Positions 24,101 through 36,954 of a DNA stretch of 64,000 nt are shown piece by piece. The DNA comes from Microdochium bolleyi (Eukaryota > Ascomycota > Sordariomycetes > Xylariales > Microdochiaceae), in NCBI GenBank assembly GCA_001566295.1, contig KQ964246.1, forward strand, positions 434,001 through 498,000. Reading direction: 5' to 3'. The translations under genes were made by a program, and so were the position numbers. Every line of letters starts with the position of its first letter. Within the stretch, counting starts at the first letter, position 1. Below the pieces are notes generated by a model, which worked only from the letters and a program-made list of their open reading frames with translations, was not told the DNA's origin and ran no database searches.

Positions 24101-25269
24101 CCCTCGCAGGGCGCTTTGGGCATGGCTCGCACGCGGGCAGGGCGGTCGGGGCAGACTCGATGCTGACCCAAGCTACGCCAAAGACACGATAGTCTTGCGG
24201 GGTGACGAGGGCCTCGAGGTGAGGCCTGTCTCGAGTAGCCACTGACAGCTCTCCATGGGCACGGTAACGCATACACGGCCACGAGACCTCCGAGCTCATC
24301 CTCGCAGGCGTTACCACGCAGGTTCCGAGCCGCGGCGATTGTGCTGCCTTCTCCCAGAACAATCTAAATATGGAAACGCTGCAACGTAGTCAACCAAGCT
24401 CCCGGGTGCGCAAGCAATCGTCTTGCGGCGCGTGCAGGATCCCGGTGGATGGAGCAGTGTACGCCCACACGCTCGAAGCAGGCAGGACGTGCAACTGGTG
24501 GTGGGACAATGCGGCAGGCTCCCCGCGAGAGACATCATGCCCACTTGCACACACCCTGGCCCCTCCACTCAGCCCAGCTGCAGCTCTGGTCAGCAGCACC
24601 GTACGGTGCCGAGTAGAGGGTACATTGTTGCCCGTGGCTGAAGGTATGCTTCCCTGCTGTAGCCGCGACCCCGAAATAGCCACGATGTCAGATACTAATA
24701 GTACCTTGCATTTCGCGGCCCCAATGCCACCCTGGCTCTTGCATGTACCCAGCTGACAAGGGCGGAGCGGCACAGATACCTTCCTCAGCACAACACTCGA
24801 CTAGGTAGCCAGGTCCATCTCACTCGTGTGCTCACTCGATCCGACATACCTGCGTCCGATGATTTTACATACCCTTTCTTGCCCTTTTCTTTTCGTGCTC
24901 GACCTTCCCTCACCTCTTAGCCGCCGGCGCTTAGATCGGACCTATCAGTATCGATATAGCAACTCCTGCTCCGCCTCATCCCGCCTAGTCCCTTCACTCC
25001 CACGACTCCATTCAGGCTCTCCAGCGTACCATCGCGCGGCTGTTTTCCCTCTGCCACCCTCTTCTGGAAGCTGCACCTGCACGACATCGACAAACACTCT
25101 CTCTGCCGGAGCCTTTTGCAACTACATCCGTCCCCAATTAGACAAGCACCCCTTGCTGTCTCCATTTTTACCCTCCTCTGGTGGTTATTTCCATCACAAG
25201 AGCCTCTAGAGGGCTGTGCCGATTACTAACTTTAACACATCCGGCATATGCTCTCTGGGGCTCACCACC
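18113..25269. other. Gene desert, about 7.2 kb
   Basis: No intact gene is recognised. 18.1-19.2 kb is T/G-rich 3' flank of the secreted-protein gene. A minus-strand frame at 19388-20119 (243 codons) begins with a hydrophobic stretch and then turns basic and low-complexity; its start is not convincing. A protein-like remnant lies at 20230-20500 (separate entry). From about 21 to 24.8 kb all six frames carry short overlapping ORFs without domains. The last 450 bases are the C/T-rich leader of the transcription-factor gene at 25270. Long non-coding RNA or distal promoter function is possible but not shown. Confidence 0.45.
20230..20500 (-). pseudogene. Possible decayed or last-exon coding remnant
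   Basis: Reading leftward, one frame gives a protein-like tail: GSRYSLLTDEVKAKVGG then HVTTYEPWDKYCPFKLASVV, ending in a stop at 20232-20230. In the same frame, upstream, is a 44-codon segment (EHAPLLRGLKCTTSAVADG and RLRFVIALEVPQMSGF) bounded by stops at 20364-20362 and 20499-20497. The codon pattern and amino-acid mix are more gene-like than the surroundings. The inner stop lies in CTTCTAG, which could instead be a splice acceptor paired with a GTACGA donor. The stretch may therefore be the last exon of an unrecognised gene. Family unknown. Confidence 0.3.
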
Positions 25270-28200
25270 ATGTCCGATCTCAGATTCATCATGGACATGG
25301 ACGACCATGAGCCGGGCCCGAGACTGGATAAAAGGATTCACGAACCATCCTTGGGCCCGAATCGTGGGTCCAATCCTTCCCGTCCGGCACCGATGAACCA
25401 GGACTATCACGACCATCCGGCCTCAGCCTCATTATCGAGACCGCTTGACCTGACTAGTCGGCCGCCAACCAGCTCCGCCTCTACAACTCCAGTGTTGTCG
25501 ACGGTCTCTGATTCAGGTGACCTTTCACGCCGGGAGAGCACTGCAAGCACCGAGTCCATGGATCCTTTAGGCTACGGTTCCCGCGGCCGTGGCACGTCTT
25601 CCGGCTCCATGAGGCCTATGGGGAGTCCCACGGGTGGTGACACCAGTGTTCGGCTCACTCCCATCACGCGCCGTATCAGCAGAGCCAAGAAGGGTGTACC
25701 TGTACACACGTGCGAGATCTGCCGGCCCGCCAAGGTCAGCATGAATCTTCCAAATTCACGTGGTCACCACTACCGACTGATGCTAACACACACCTTATAG
25801 ACCTTTACAAGGGCCGAGCACTTGAGGTGAGATCTGGGAGCCGCAAGCTCACAGGGAGTGTTTCTCAACTTGGCACTTGGCTGACGTTTGAGAACAGACG
25901 ACACAATCTCAGTCATGCGAACCCGCGGTTCCCATGTCTGCATCCTGGCTGTGACAAAGTTTTCCACCGTCAGGACTTACTGAATCGCCACAAGACAAGG
26001 CAGTAAGTGCAACCACAAGAGCCGAAGGAGGAATAGAAACACGCGGTTACCACAATCCTTTTGCCCCAGATATCATTGCTAACGCATACCTTGTTAGTGA
26101 CCAAGATGACCTTGCCTCCTTACAAGGTGATACGGCGAGCAGGAGACCATCGTCTACCACTTTGGATGATCAATATAGCTTCGCAGGAGCGGGATCGTCC
26201 ACTGTAGGTGGTCACTCCAGCAGCCATAGATCTGTTCCAAGCATATCTTCCGTCGCCAGCTATGGCGGAGAGTCGTCTTCTTCGTACGGAGCTGAGACCT
26301 ACGGCAACAGCAGTGGGCAGGCTGCGCCAACGACAGTCTCTCCATCGCACTCGCAACCACAGCAACCCGACTACGGACGACAGTACCAGCATATGTCACG
26401 AGGCAGTGGCCAAGTTGACTATTCGGCGTCAAATGAGTATCGCATGCCACAAGCGAGCCCTGGGCTGGTACCTGCCGTTCAGCACCAACCGCCGTATCTG
26501 AACAATGCCCCAACCACGCCGCCACCAACCTTCAACCACATGGCTTACGTTTACCCTGAGACGGGTATGGATCATCAGCCATTGCCCACTCTGACCATCC
26601 CCGATGCTGTGCCAGGCTTGTTAGCTCCCCACGACTCGCCCTGGGCATCATCGGCTTCGGAAAGCAATTGGTCTACGCCATCAGAGGCCCAAATCCGCAG
26701 AGCCAACGTACGAGCACCCTCCCCACCGTACCCTGACTGGCCTGGCACCTTTGCATTGGCCTACACGCCAGAGAGTCCTGTTCGCAGTACAGAATTGGCT
26801 CAAGTTTCTTCTCTTTTCTCTTCTCAACCCATTTCTTCTTTTTCTCCGTACCCTGCTCTCGGTTCAGATGTACAAATTTCCTTTCAAGAAGACCACGTGG
26901 CTATCCTCGATAGTGCCCATGGTCACGATCTCTATTCTGTTCGTAGTCTTACCCCACAGACAGCCTCGTCTGCCGCTCAACCCCCTGACAATATAGTCAC
27001 CCTATCGACTGCAGTACTCGGCACACTCCCAGTACTAGGTCTTGATGGTCACAAGGATTCAGAGCTCGGCGTACCACCGTTCCATATGGGCAACCACCAT
27101 ATAACGGCCATGGCGTTGCCACAAGCAATTCTGAGCTCTGTTCCTGGTTACCTCAAGGTGTATTGGGAGTGTTTCGATGTCCAGTTTCCGCTGGTGCATC
27201 GCGCGAGCTTCGAGGCCTCGGGCAGCGAACTCCTGCGGTGTGCTATGGGCGCGATCGCTACGCAATTCATGCCCGAGAAAGAAGACCACGTCAAGGGAAA
27301 GCAACTCCACGAGTTTGCAGTGGCTGAACTGCGGCGAGTAAGTGCAAGCGGCACAACGACATGCTCCTTAACCCCTTACCCCCTCAGCAGTAACAACGTG
27401 TTTGAGTGCATCTCTAACTTGTCGTGGCTAGACTCGGGTCTTGGACAATCTGCCCACAATGCAAGCCATCTTGCTTTGCGAGTACTATGCACGGTTCCGC
27501 GGACGGAAGGTCGTCGTCAATGCTTCCAGAGTCTTCCGCGAAGTCTACACGAGGGTAGGTGCCGACTTTCTTCCTGTTGCTCATCTAGTTTCAAGTTTTT
27601 CACACTTCCCACCCCAGGAACCCCTTCTTCATCCTGCTTGTGGTCTTGCTTCATCGCCTTTTCCGGACAACCTTTCCGGTCAAGATCTCCAACCTTTTCT
27701 TTCTCTCTACCTCTCTCAGCCGTGGCCGCCATCATGCTCAAGCTTGCCTTCACCACAGGTCAATCGAGATCAAGCGACGCCCGGCATGGCGACTCCGGCA
27801 ATGGATGTTGTATCCGGGAGCCAAGAACAACGCTGGCGGCGCTGGGCAGACATCGAAGCTCGCCGCAGACTTCAGACAGGCTGCTTCCTCCTGGACGTCA
27901 ATACCGCCCTCTTGTACGAACAGCCGTTGCTGAAGCCAATCACCGCCACATCGCCACCAATCCCTCTCACGGTTCAAACAGGCCAGCAGTGGAAGGCATC
28001 AACAGCAAGCTCCTGGGAGCTCGCCACATCGGCTTCTGACCCGAACATGCCACTCGCCTTCTCACCCATGGTGGACACCCTCACATCCGATCGGCTTTCA
28101 TCTGCCCCTCCTCTGGACATTGCTGTCTACCTAGCCGCAGAAGTACTTCGAATTCTTCCTGTGGGCAGCCGCACGAAGCTGAACTCCCTAAATCATGCCG

Positions 28201-29024
28201 ATCTGGCTGCTTCCGAATACCTACAGCGCCTGTTTTCATGGTCTCCCATGGCAAGCACGTACACAGCACTATCTTACACACCCTTACACGACCTCCTCGC
28301 AGTCAGCGGCGACTCCTGGATCTTCGCCATCAAGGTGCTCACAACGGAACAATTTCGTGAGCATCAGACACGTCTCAAAGATTGGTGCCGGAGCCGCCAG
28401 GCTCTGTGCGCCGCAAAATATGCCGCCAAAGCACTCTGCTCTTTCCTTGGTCTCGACGACGACGACGACGACGTTGTTGCCAGCGCGACCAATAATGCGA
28501 CTAATGATAATGTTTCCTACGAAGATAGATATACGGGTCATCATCCTCTCGGTCGAGCAGCACAGAATCAGCACACGGGCTCGCAGCTTGGCCTCCAGCA
28601 ACCACCACCACAAGCACAGCGCAATACATTTGCCCGGGCCGTCAACTACAAGATCTCCGACTACTGGGCGGCCTACGTCTGCGCACTCATCTGCTGGGCC
28701 GTGTGCCACCAGGCAGAAGTCTCATCGGCCGCGAACCGCTCGGGCTATGCCAACTCCGGCTCCGCTCAGCCACAACAGCACCAACTCTTGCCGAGCTGCG
28801 AGGGCTGGCAGCCGCAGGACTGGCTGCGTCAGGCGGCCAGCGCGTCATCGCCCGACGAACTCGCCCACCTGCCCTCCGCGGGCATTGCGTCGGGAATCGT
28901 CGGCCTGGCCCGCCTGCGGCTGCAGTATGAAGCCGTCGGTGGGACGAGCGGGTTGCTGAACGACGCCCTCGACGTGCTGAGCAAGCTCCAGGACCGCGGA
29001 ACGGCTGCTTTCCTGAGCGACTAG
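25270..29024 (+). CDS. C2H2 zinc-finger transcription factor with fungal_trans domain
   Basis: Six exons (25270-25734, 25801-25826, 25898-26002, 26098-27337, 27432-27554, 27759-29024) encode 1074 aa. All introns are GT..AG, and the zinc-finger region is broken by three of them. The first finger runs from CEICRPAK through TFTRAEHLRRHNLSH (about residues 148-170), with two extra residues between the Cys pair and the first His. The second is CLHPGCDKVFHRQDLLNRHKTRH (about 177-199). Between the fingers and about residue 500 is a Ser/Gln/Pro-rich linker. From about 520 the fungal_trans (PF04082) region starts (YLKVYWECFDVQFPLVHRAS, then FAVAELRR/TRVLDNLPTMQA across an intron) and continues to the C terminus. 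A run of six Asp lies near 886. It is predicted to be a nuclear DNA-binding regulator, target unknown. The ATG at 25270 is the first in frame. Confidence 0.88.
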
Positions 29025-32000
29025 ATGTAGCCTGTGATTTCTGCCTTACTGCATTTTGTTTGCCCGGTATTATCAGAGAAAAGGAAGTACTCAAGGACAG
29101 GGACACACGAACTTTGGCATAATGGTTTACGGTTTCAGGGATACTTGGAGGACTTGTTGCGCTCATGGCAGGCGTCTTTGGCGTTCATCTGATTTTTTCT
29201 TCTTCCATCTTCTTCTTATTCTCGTCCTTGGGCACCATTGGTAATTCTTGTCTTTTTTCTGTACTTGCTATTTCTTGGCATTTTTTGTTTCTTCTTCTAC
29301 TTCTCTTCTGCTCAATATTTCACATTTTGACACCATTTTCTCTTGGTTTCTCTTTTTCATCTGGTTTTCACTTCTGCTCACATGGCATATTCACGAGCGA
29401 CATTTGTTATTGACATCGACTCGCTGTTCTTCTTCTTTCCCCATTTGTTCAGCATAGATCATTTTCATTCTTCATTTCCCCCCTCTGATGCATCGCATTT
29501 TCAGCATTTCTATGGTGGTTATAGACTTCTTTCATACACGACGCGGAACCCATCGAGGCCATCTGCAGTGGGTGGTTGTTGTGGCGTTGGTGTTGGTGTT
29601 GGTATTGGTGCTGGGTACTGGTTGTGGGCTGTGATGCCCATACCGGGAGCAAGCTGCCCTCAAGAAGAAGAAGAAAAGGGCACCTAGACAAAGGAATACA
29701 AAAGTGTTTGACAAAGAAAGTGCCTCGCGACTTGACTCCCTGCTCTCATCGTCCTGGAGCAAACCCTCGTGAGCATGTTGGGGCGGGTGACTCTCCGCGT
29801 TCTCTCTCTTCTTCTCCTCGTTCGTCTTTCTATTTTTAGTTCTGTCCGCCATGACGGACGCGACTTCTCATGGAGCCCAAGGTGGACCAGCGCTCCAGCT
29901 CTGCTCACACACCCGCATGTAGAAAATATGATTGTAGACCAGGCGACGGACTTGGATGTGTAAGGGTATATATTTGTATGTACTTGTGTGCACGACGCAA
30001 AACCCGCGAGATGCGAGAGGCATGCCCTAGATTCTTCTTTTTTTTCGTCCAGCGATACCGCACGAAAACGTCCAACAACATACAGCACTAGAAAAGCAAG
30101 ACCGGGATCCACCAGGAAGGATGATCGGCCTGCGTGGGCATGGGGAAGAAGGGGCCGGCGGGGGGCGGGGCCAACAGCAACATCTCGTCAGAATGGGACC
30201 GGAGACGCGCTTTGGCCATGGGAGGAGAGGGCGGCCACAGATATCGCATGAGATCGGGGACATTCAACCGCGCGTATGGACTGTTTAGGCGAAGGTAAGT
30301 GCTGTCATAGAAGCATCGGGAGGCAGATCCTGGAGTTCAAAGTTTGGGATGAGGAGAGCGGTGCAGATCGAGAGTGTTGCTTTTTCTCCTTGCTTAGTGG
30401 ATTGGGTTGCCTACCTTAAGGTACTCTGGACTGCTTTGTTCATCAAAATATTCAAGGTTGGTAGTCGTGGAATTGGGATGACGTCCTCGTCCAGTCGAGT
30501 CTGCACACATGCGATACCATATGCATACCGACATCGACGAACCTACTACGACGGGCAGGATGGCGGTTTGGTACATACAATACACACAGCATTATTACAC
30601 GCGAGAGTGGTCAAACAGCTGGTCCACGCGCCTGGAGTCAAGGAAGCCATGACGCCGGAGCTCGGTGAAGCGTGGCGGGCTTTGTTGGTTGTTCATGTAC
30701 CACGTCATGAAGTAATGAGTATCTAAAGTAGCGGTTTAAAATGTCGATACGCCGCTGTGGACAGTCACAGATCGGAGTTCCGTGTGCCGAGTCACAGTGT
30801 TTGTGTGGAGACCTCGAGGTTAAGTTGCTTGGGGCGTCGTCTTGCGGTCAAAGCCCCGTGTGGGATAGATATGCATGCATGGTGTTGTTGTTCTGAGGTT
30901 ATGTATGCACGCCAGCACATAGCTATCGGCAGTAAACTCACAGCCAGCCAGGAGTCAGTGAACACGAGGCGCGCCTGGCATGTGAGAGACCCCTGCTTAT
31001 CTGTGATCTCGATATGTGCGCAGCAGGTAAGGAATGTTGTGTTGTGCTTTGACCGAGTCATGTGCAACAACGGTGAGTCGTCTGGATGCTGTTGGAGACA
31101 AAGAACTCTTGCATGCGCAAAAGGGGCCGATCGGATGATGAAGACTGCCCGGTTCATGTAAGTCATTCCGGCGGTGTGTGCTACCGCTCGTCGGAGTGTG
31201 TAGGCGAGGATTGCATGCTGCCAGGGTCTGCTTGGCAGGGGAACGCGGTGGTGGGCGGATGTGGTGGTGGGATGGCACAGGCCAAGCCGTGGAGCAGGTA
31301 CTCACGGACGATGACAGGCATTTGAAGGATGACTAGACGGCTCGTTGCCCGTCATCGACTCGCCTAGCCATAAACGGCTGGACAGGAACTGCTGCTGAAG
31401 CCTGGGTTCCTGGCAAGCCTGCTGAACTTCTTGAAGCGGTCAAAGAGGGTTTTCGGGGGGTTGCCATGCTTGGCGCGCCCACGATGCAAGCCGGCGGGTA
31501 CGGTGTGCGCTGCGGCCTGAGACACGGCGACATGCACGCCTTGGGAGCATCCATGAACACCTTGGGCACTTTATCAATCTTCAACGCCCACGGCGGCTGC
31601 ATGTTTCGCACGGCGCACATCCCTTGCCGGCTGCCGATTGGGGGCCGGCCAGAGCTGTACCTTGGGCGTGCCGTGTCGGCCATGCTCTTTCGACGTCCCA
31701 GCAGCATTGACCGAAGCTACAATGCGACGAGCACCGGCAGCGGTGCTCTGCAAGAGTTAGGTCTGCAGTGTCACGAGTGAAAATGGCTGGTCGTTGGCTC
31801 TTGCAGGCCGCGCCCGGATGCGGCGAAAGTTGGGCGTCGAGTGCCACGGACGGGTCCAGGGTTGAGAGCTGTCGCCGACGTCATCCCATTTGTGGCCGAC
31901 CCACCAAACAAGGCACCAACTAGAAATCTCTGGCGTGCTTTCGGCTCGGCGTGGTGTGTGTGTGTCTTTGCCTCTCTGGTGCTGTTGTTTGGTTACTGTC

Positions 32001-32671
32001 ACTTGTGTCATGCACAGTAGGCTGACGGCGGAGGAGGCGATCACCGGAACGAATGGAGCGGCAGGCCTGGGGCCCCCCTGACGAGCCCTGACGGGAAACA
32101 GGCGCGCGCAGTCCTGGGCCGAAAGAGGAACTGGCAGTCTTGAACAGCCGTATCGTGCGTGTGCTGGTGTGCTCATGGGAGCGAGGCCATGGTGGGCGGC
32201 GGCCGAGTGTTAGCTCCGGAGCTCGAGGTTGCCTAGGCGGCATTGTTTCGAGAGGCCTGCGGCAAGGCACGGATAGTCCGTCGCCTGGCTGGACTAGTCG
32301 GGCCTCGACCGGGACAGTCGCCACGGCGCTGTGCGAGGGTGGAGATGAGGTGACGAGGTTGAGCTGGTGGTTGTGCTGGGGTGTGCGAGCTCTGCTCAAC
32401 CGCAGGCGGCGGCGCCTGCTGCATCCAACGTTAGTTCCACCGCCTTCCAGCCGCCCGATTTCTCGCTCCAGTCCAGTCCAGTCTCCCCGTCCGTCTGTCG
32501 TCGGCGCCGGCGTGCCCAAACTCTCTCCTGCCTTCTTCTCCTGCTACATTTCTGATTCTCCCAACAACCTGTCCGGCCAGTTCTACAAGAGGCCCTTTGC
32601 AGTCCTGATCCCTCTCTCACGGCCCAATCCCTCTCCAGCCTCCCTCTGCATTGCAATTCGACTTCGCCGCC
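29025..32671. other. Spacer, 3.6 kb, T-rich at its left end
   Basis: 29190-29480 is markedly T/C-rich (many TTCTT runs), consistent with 3' flank or a microsatellite-like tract. The rest shows short overlapping frames on both strands, none with a domain. The 300-400 bases before 32672 are C/T-rich leader of the next gene. Confidence 0.5.
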
Positions 32672-35600
32672 ATGGGTACCTTTGTCTTCAAGTGGTGAGT
32701 CCTGCTCTGCCACACCTCGTCACAGCTCCGTAGAGCTCTGCACAGCTCAGCTCTGCTCTGTCCTGCTCTGCACCGTCGCACCGCCGGGTTCCTCGTCGCC
32801 GGCACGCCCGTCACAGCACGCACAGCTGTTGCTGCTTCTGCCCTGCGCCTCCTGCATTCTGCGACGGCACCCGACCCGATTTGCCGTGATGGCTTCACCA
32901 GCTCGACTGTCCAACATCTTCAAGGCCACGGCGCCTTGCCGAAGCTCGACGGACAGCGGCAATGGCGAGCGAGCGTGTCGAGCTGGGCGGCTCTGCTGTG
33001 CACAGGCCCCGATGCGACGATCCCTGTTCTTCATTTGCGCAGCTGAGCATGGGACCCGACCCTCTTGCGCATTACGACTGACAGCCCGCCTCTGCTTTCT
33101 AGGGAACACCCCGCCTCCGAGGTGTACGTCACCGGCACCTTTGACGACTGGAAGAAGTCCGAGCAGCTCGACAAGGTCGGCGAGCACTTTGAGAAGAAGG
33201 TCGTCCTCGCCGATGCCTCCAAGAAGATCTATTACAAGGTTGGTGCTTTTCCTTGTCGCTTTGTCTCCCTCGAGAACCAACGCACACTTCTGGTCGACGG
33301 GCGGATGTTCATGGCGAATGCTCCGCGTGCTCCTGGCAGCAATTGCGATCGACACCATCCAATCGGCGATCGGAGCGCGGCGCGATGCGTATCGTGTTGT
33401 TCTCTATCGCATTGATCCGCAATGCCCCCAAGCTGAGCGTAGGCCAGCGCCCGGAAGACAAAACATGACGGCCAACAGGCGCTCGTGCGATCTGGCAGCC
33501 AGCTGCTTTAAGAGCACGCGGGCACGCATGGCTTTGGGACCAAGCAGTCAACGAATTGTCTTCCAAGCAGCCTTGGCCCCCACTTGTCGCCTCGTGTCGT
33601 ACCCGCCTTTCTGGATCAGTCCGAGGCTTTAGACGCGCTTGACAGCGTCCGCCTCGTCCTCGATTGCAGGATGAGGGGTCAAGCCAGACCGCAAGACTGC
33701 CGCGTCCACAAAAGCTCCAAGACGGTCGCTTTTGGTGGCGCTGGTGCCGCCAGAGGACCCCATCAAGAGCTGCCTCGTGACCCAAGTGGGCGCAGAGTCA
33801 AGCAAGGGAACTAGGACATGGGCGGACGCCGGCTCACCGCACTAGCCCGCGCATCGCAGCAGGAGGAAGCCACGATCCTACAGCCCTCACGACCCTTGTA
33901 CCCCCCTCCCTCTTTTGCCCGCCTGGCGACACCGGTTGTGCCCGGTTGTTTTGCTGGAAAACTCGGCATCGTGGCAGCAAAAAGAGCATGGACTGGGGTC
34001 AAGATCCCGGCAACACCACCCCGGCAATGACATCAGCCTTGGCCGCATCCACAGCAAGGACCTGGCGAGCTGGGTGGTGTGCCCTGACAGCTTTTCCAAG
34101 CTTCCGGCGCACAATGGCGCTCGGGCAAAACAGACGGCGCCTCCCCCGCGCACCGGTGCCTGGCCTGTTCCCCTCATTTCTCCCAGGCAGTTCTCAGCTC
34201 ACGTCCGCATACAAAACTGACACACTCCCACATAGTTTGTTGTCGACGGAAACTGGGTCACAGATCACACCGCCCCCAAGGAGAACGACGAGAGCGGCAA
34301 CGAGAACAACGTCCTTACCCCTGAACGCATCAGCACCGCACCCGTCACCATGAGCTCTGCTGCCCCCGAGTCCACCACCGCCGCGTTGGCTGGTGCCGTC
34401 CCTCTTGAGAAGAGCAAGGCCGACAACTCTGACCTTCCCGGGGCCTTCCCCGAGACTCCTGCCGCGGACCTCGAGACAAAGGAGATTGGAATCAACCCCC
34501 TGCCTGCGACAGCCGGCGCCCTGAACCCGATCACCCTCGCGCCCGGCGAGAAGATCCCCGAGAGCCTCACCACCGCGAGCACCACGGACAACGTCAGACT
34601 CGACCCTGAGTCGTACGAGAAGGCTGATGCTCTTCCAGGTAGCCAATCCACGTTTGCCCAGCATCTTCAATTTACTCATGGATTTCTAGGTGGTGTAACC
34701 CCCTTTGTATCAAGCGCCGCTCCCGGCTCCACCACTGCCGACCTGGCCGCTACGGTCCCTGTCGAGGTCAAGGTTCCTGAGGTCGTCAAGGAGAGCCAGT
34801 TGGCAGCAGCCGTCGAGCCCGAGGCCAGCGCCATCCCTGCTGAGGTGCAGGAGAAGGCTGAAGTCGAGAGCGAGCTCCTCGCCAAGGTGAAGGAAGCCCC
34901 TTCCACATCCGAGGGTACTGCCGGCGTTGGCACCGAGAAGACCGAGTCCACCGTCACCGCAGGCGAGGCTGCTGCCTCCATTGCTGCTGCGGCCACTGCC
35001 ATTGGCGCCGCTGCCGTCACAGCCGTCGTCGCCGCCAAGGACACCGTCGTCGAAAACGCTGCGCCTGCCGCCGCCACGGCCCAGGAGTCCCTCGCTCAGC
35101 AGGCTGCCAAGCTCCCGGAGTCTGTCAAGGAGCAGCTTCCTGTCGCCGTCCAGGAGCAGATCCCCGCTGCTGCCACCAAGGAGACGACCATCCAGGAGGT
35201 CGCGCCTCAGGTCCCCGCCGAGGTCAAAGAATCCATCGCCGAGGCTGGCGAGAGCCCCGAAGCTGCTGCCAACGCCGAGGCTGTTGTGGAGAAGAAGGCC
35301 GTCGAGCAGGAGCTGCTCAAGGAGGTCAAGGAGGTCAAGCCGGTTGAGCCTGTTGCTGAGCAGACTACTGCCGGAACGGCCGCCACCAGCACCGCCGTCA
35401 CCGACCCTGTCACCAAGCCAATCGGCCTGATGGATGAGAGCACACTCGCTCCCTCTGAGAAGAAGGCCGACAACCCCTCGGCCCCTGCCACCAATGCTGT
35501 TGCGACTGACGCGACTGCTCTGGAAGCCACTGCTACGGCGACCACTGCTGAGGAGGCCAAGGCTGTCGCCGCCAAGGCGGACCCCAACGGCGCTGCTGCT

Positions 35601-35774
35601 GCCACCACTGCGGCCGCTCCCGAGAAGAAGGCTGAGGAGCCCGTGACCCCTGCCAAGTCCTCGGCCGCGCCCGCCTCGACCAGCAGCACGCCCGCGAGCA
35701 CGAACACGACCGAGAAGAAGAAGAAGAACCGCCTGAGCGCCTTCATCAGCAAGATTAAGAACAAGGCCAAGTAA
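32672..35774 (+). CDS. Crp1/Mdg1-like protein with AMPK1-type glycogen-binding (CBM48/E-set) domain
   Basis: Four exons (32672-32694, 33103-33238, 34236-34638, 34690-35774) encode 548 aa. The N-terminal E-set domain is MGTFVFKW/EHPASEVYVTGTFDDW, then the KKVVLADASKKIYYK strand and FVVDGNWVTDHTAP, at about residues 1-70. This is the AMPK-beta/CBM48 fold also found in yeast Crp1 and Mdg1. The remaining 470 residues are Ala/Glu/Val/Thr-rich and probably disordered, with repeated VPAEVKE-like phrases. The protein ends in a basic stretch (KKKKNRLSAFISKIKNKAK) as in other fungal members. Crp1 was described as binding cruciform DNA and Mdg1 as acting in pheromone signalling; the role here is inferred only by family. 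Introns 1 and 2 are unusually long (408 and 997 nt). Intron 3 is 51 nt, has no stop in frame, and could be retained. Confidence 0.85.
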
Positions 35775-36954
35775 GGGGCGCGTTGTGTCGGGGACGCAAG
35801 TCGAAACGATTCATTGTTGTTTGTTTTTGCCGCAAAGGTGTCGGGATACCCTGTGTTGTCGTTGCAGCCGAATGGGGGAGGACGCAAGAGATAAAAGAGG
35901 TCCTCGAAGACGTGGCGCCACGGGCCACCTAATGAGTATATAATACCCTGTTTTTCGTCAGCAACATACCCCCCTTCCGGTTTGAATGTGATTGGAATAC
36001 ATTGAACCGATCAAGTTTTCGTGCTGCGCTGTGTGGTGTGGTGTGGTGCGGCGTGGTGTGTACAGAAATGCGAGGGATGTGAAATTGGTGGATGAGGTCG
36101 CACGTGCTGCATGGTGTACTACTGTATTGCATGTGGCAGTCAAAACAAGCATACGTCAATTATTCTTGATATCTATCCACAACCATCATTCAGACGGAAG
36201 ATGTGGAGGCAGCGGAACTGGTATCCCTTGGAACTGGTATCCTGCCATCTCCATGGACGTCTGGAGTACAGAGAAAGCAGCTAGCCAATGCTCATGCACG
36301 CGGTACTCCCGTATTGTATGACGAAGTGGACGCAGAAGGCGGGGAAACCTACGACTGGCCGAGCGGTACCGCGCCACCGAACCTGGGCCACAAGGTACAA
36401 AGAGGAGGCCCCCACCAGATGACTCTTCGACCCACTGGCGAGGCCTGCAGAGGGCCTGAGTCGAGCACCCCACCCAATCGAGTGCCTGCCCTTGGGCTCA
36501 TGGGCCTGTATCGCCGTATCGTCCGTTGCTGCTGCTCCGATTTCTCTTCGGCCTCGCCTCCCAGTCCGTCCGCTCTGCACGCCCCCGTGAGGGTCTGGCC
36601 ATCCAGGGACCCGTCCATCCTCTCGTGCGCAGTCGAATACCTTTCCATCCATACACGACAGCCTCGTCCGCACCTCTTCGCAACAGCCGTCGTCTCTATG
36701 CTTACCCCGACCGAGCCCTTCCGATAGCCCCCAGCTGCCCGCGGTGACCTGACGTCGCCACTCCGCGTCCTCGGCCCACCCAATCGTCGACCGGGAGGCA
36801 TGCCACCGATACCACCGGCGTCGCTCATCAATCAGCAATCCTCGCACCTTTGTCGAGCTCTTCCTTGCGGGCCAGCCTAGCTTCTCCCCCTCAAGACGAT
36901 CTGGGAAACGATATCTTGCGAGAACATCCTCTCGAGCTCCAGCGAGAGGTCACC
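35775..36954. other. Spacer and 5' leader
   Basis: This is the 3' flank of the Crp1-like gene and the promoter/leader of the RING gene. It has a GTGTG-rich stretch at about 36027-36060. The 36.5-36.95 kb part is C/T-rich. No other gene is supported. Confidence 0.5.

Noticed and set aside
23739..24362. 207-codon minus-strand ORF in the gene desert
   Set aside because: It overlaps two 140-codon ORFs on the plus strand and has no domain, signal or splice support.
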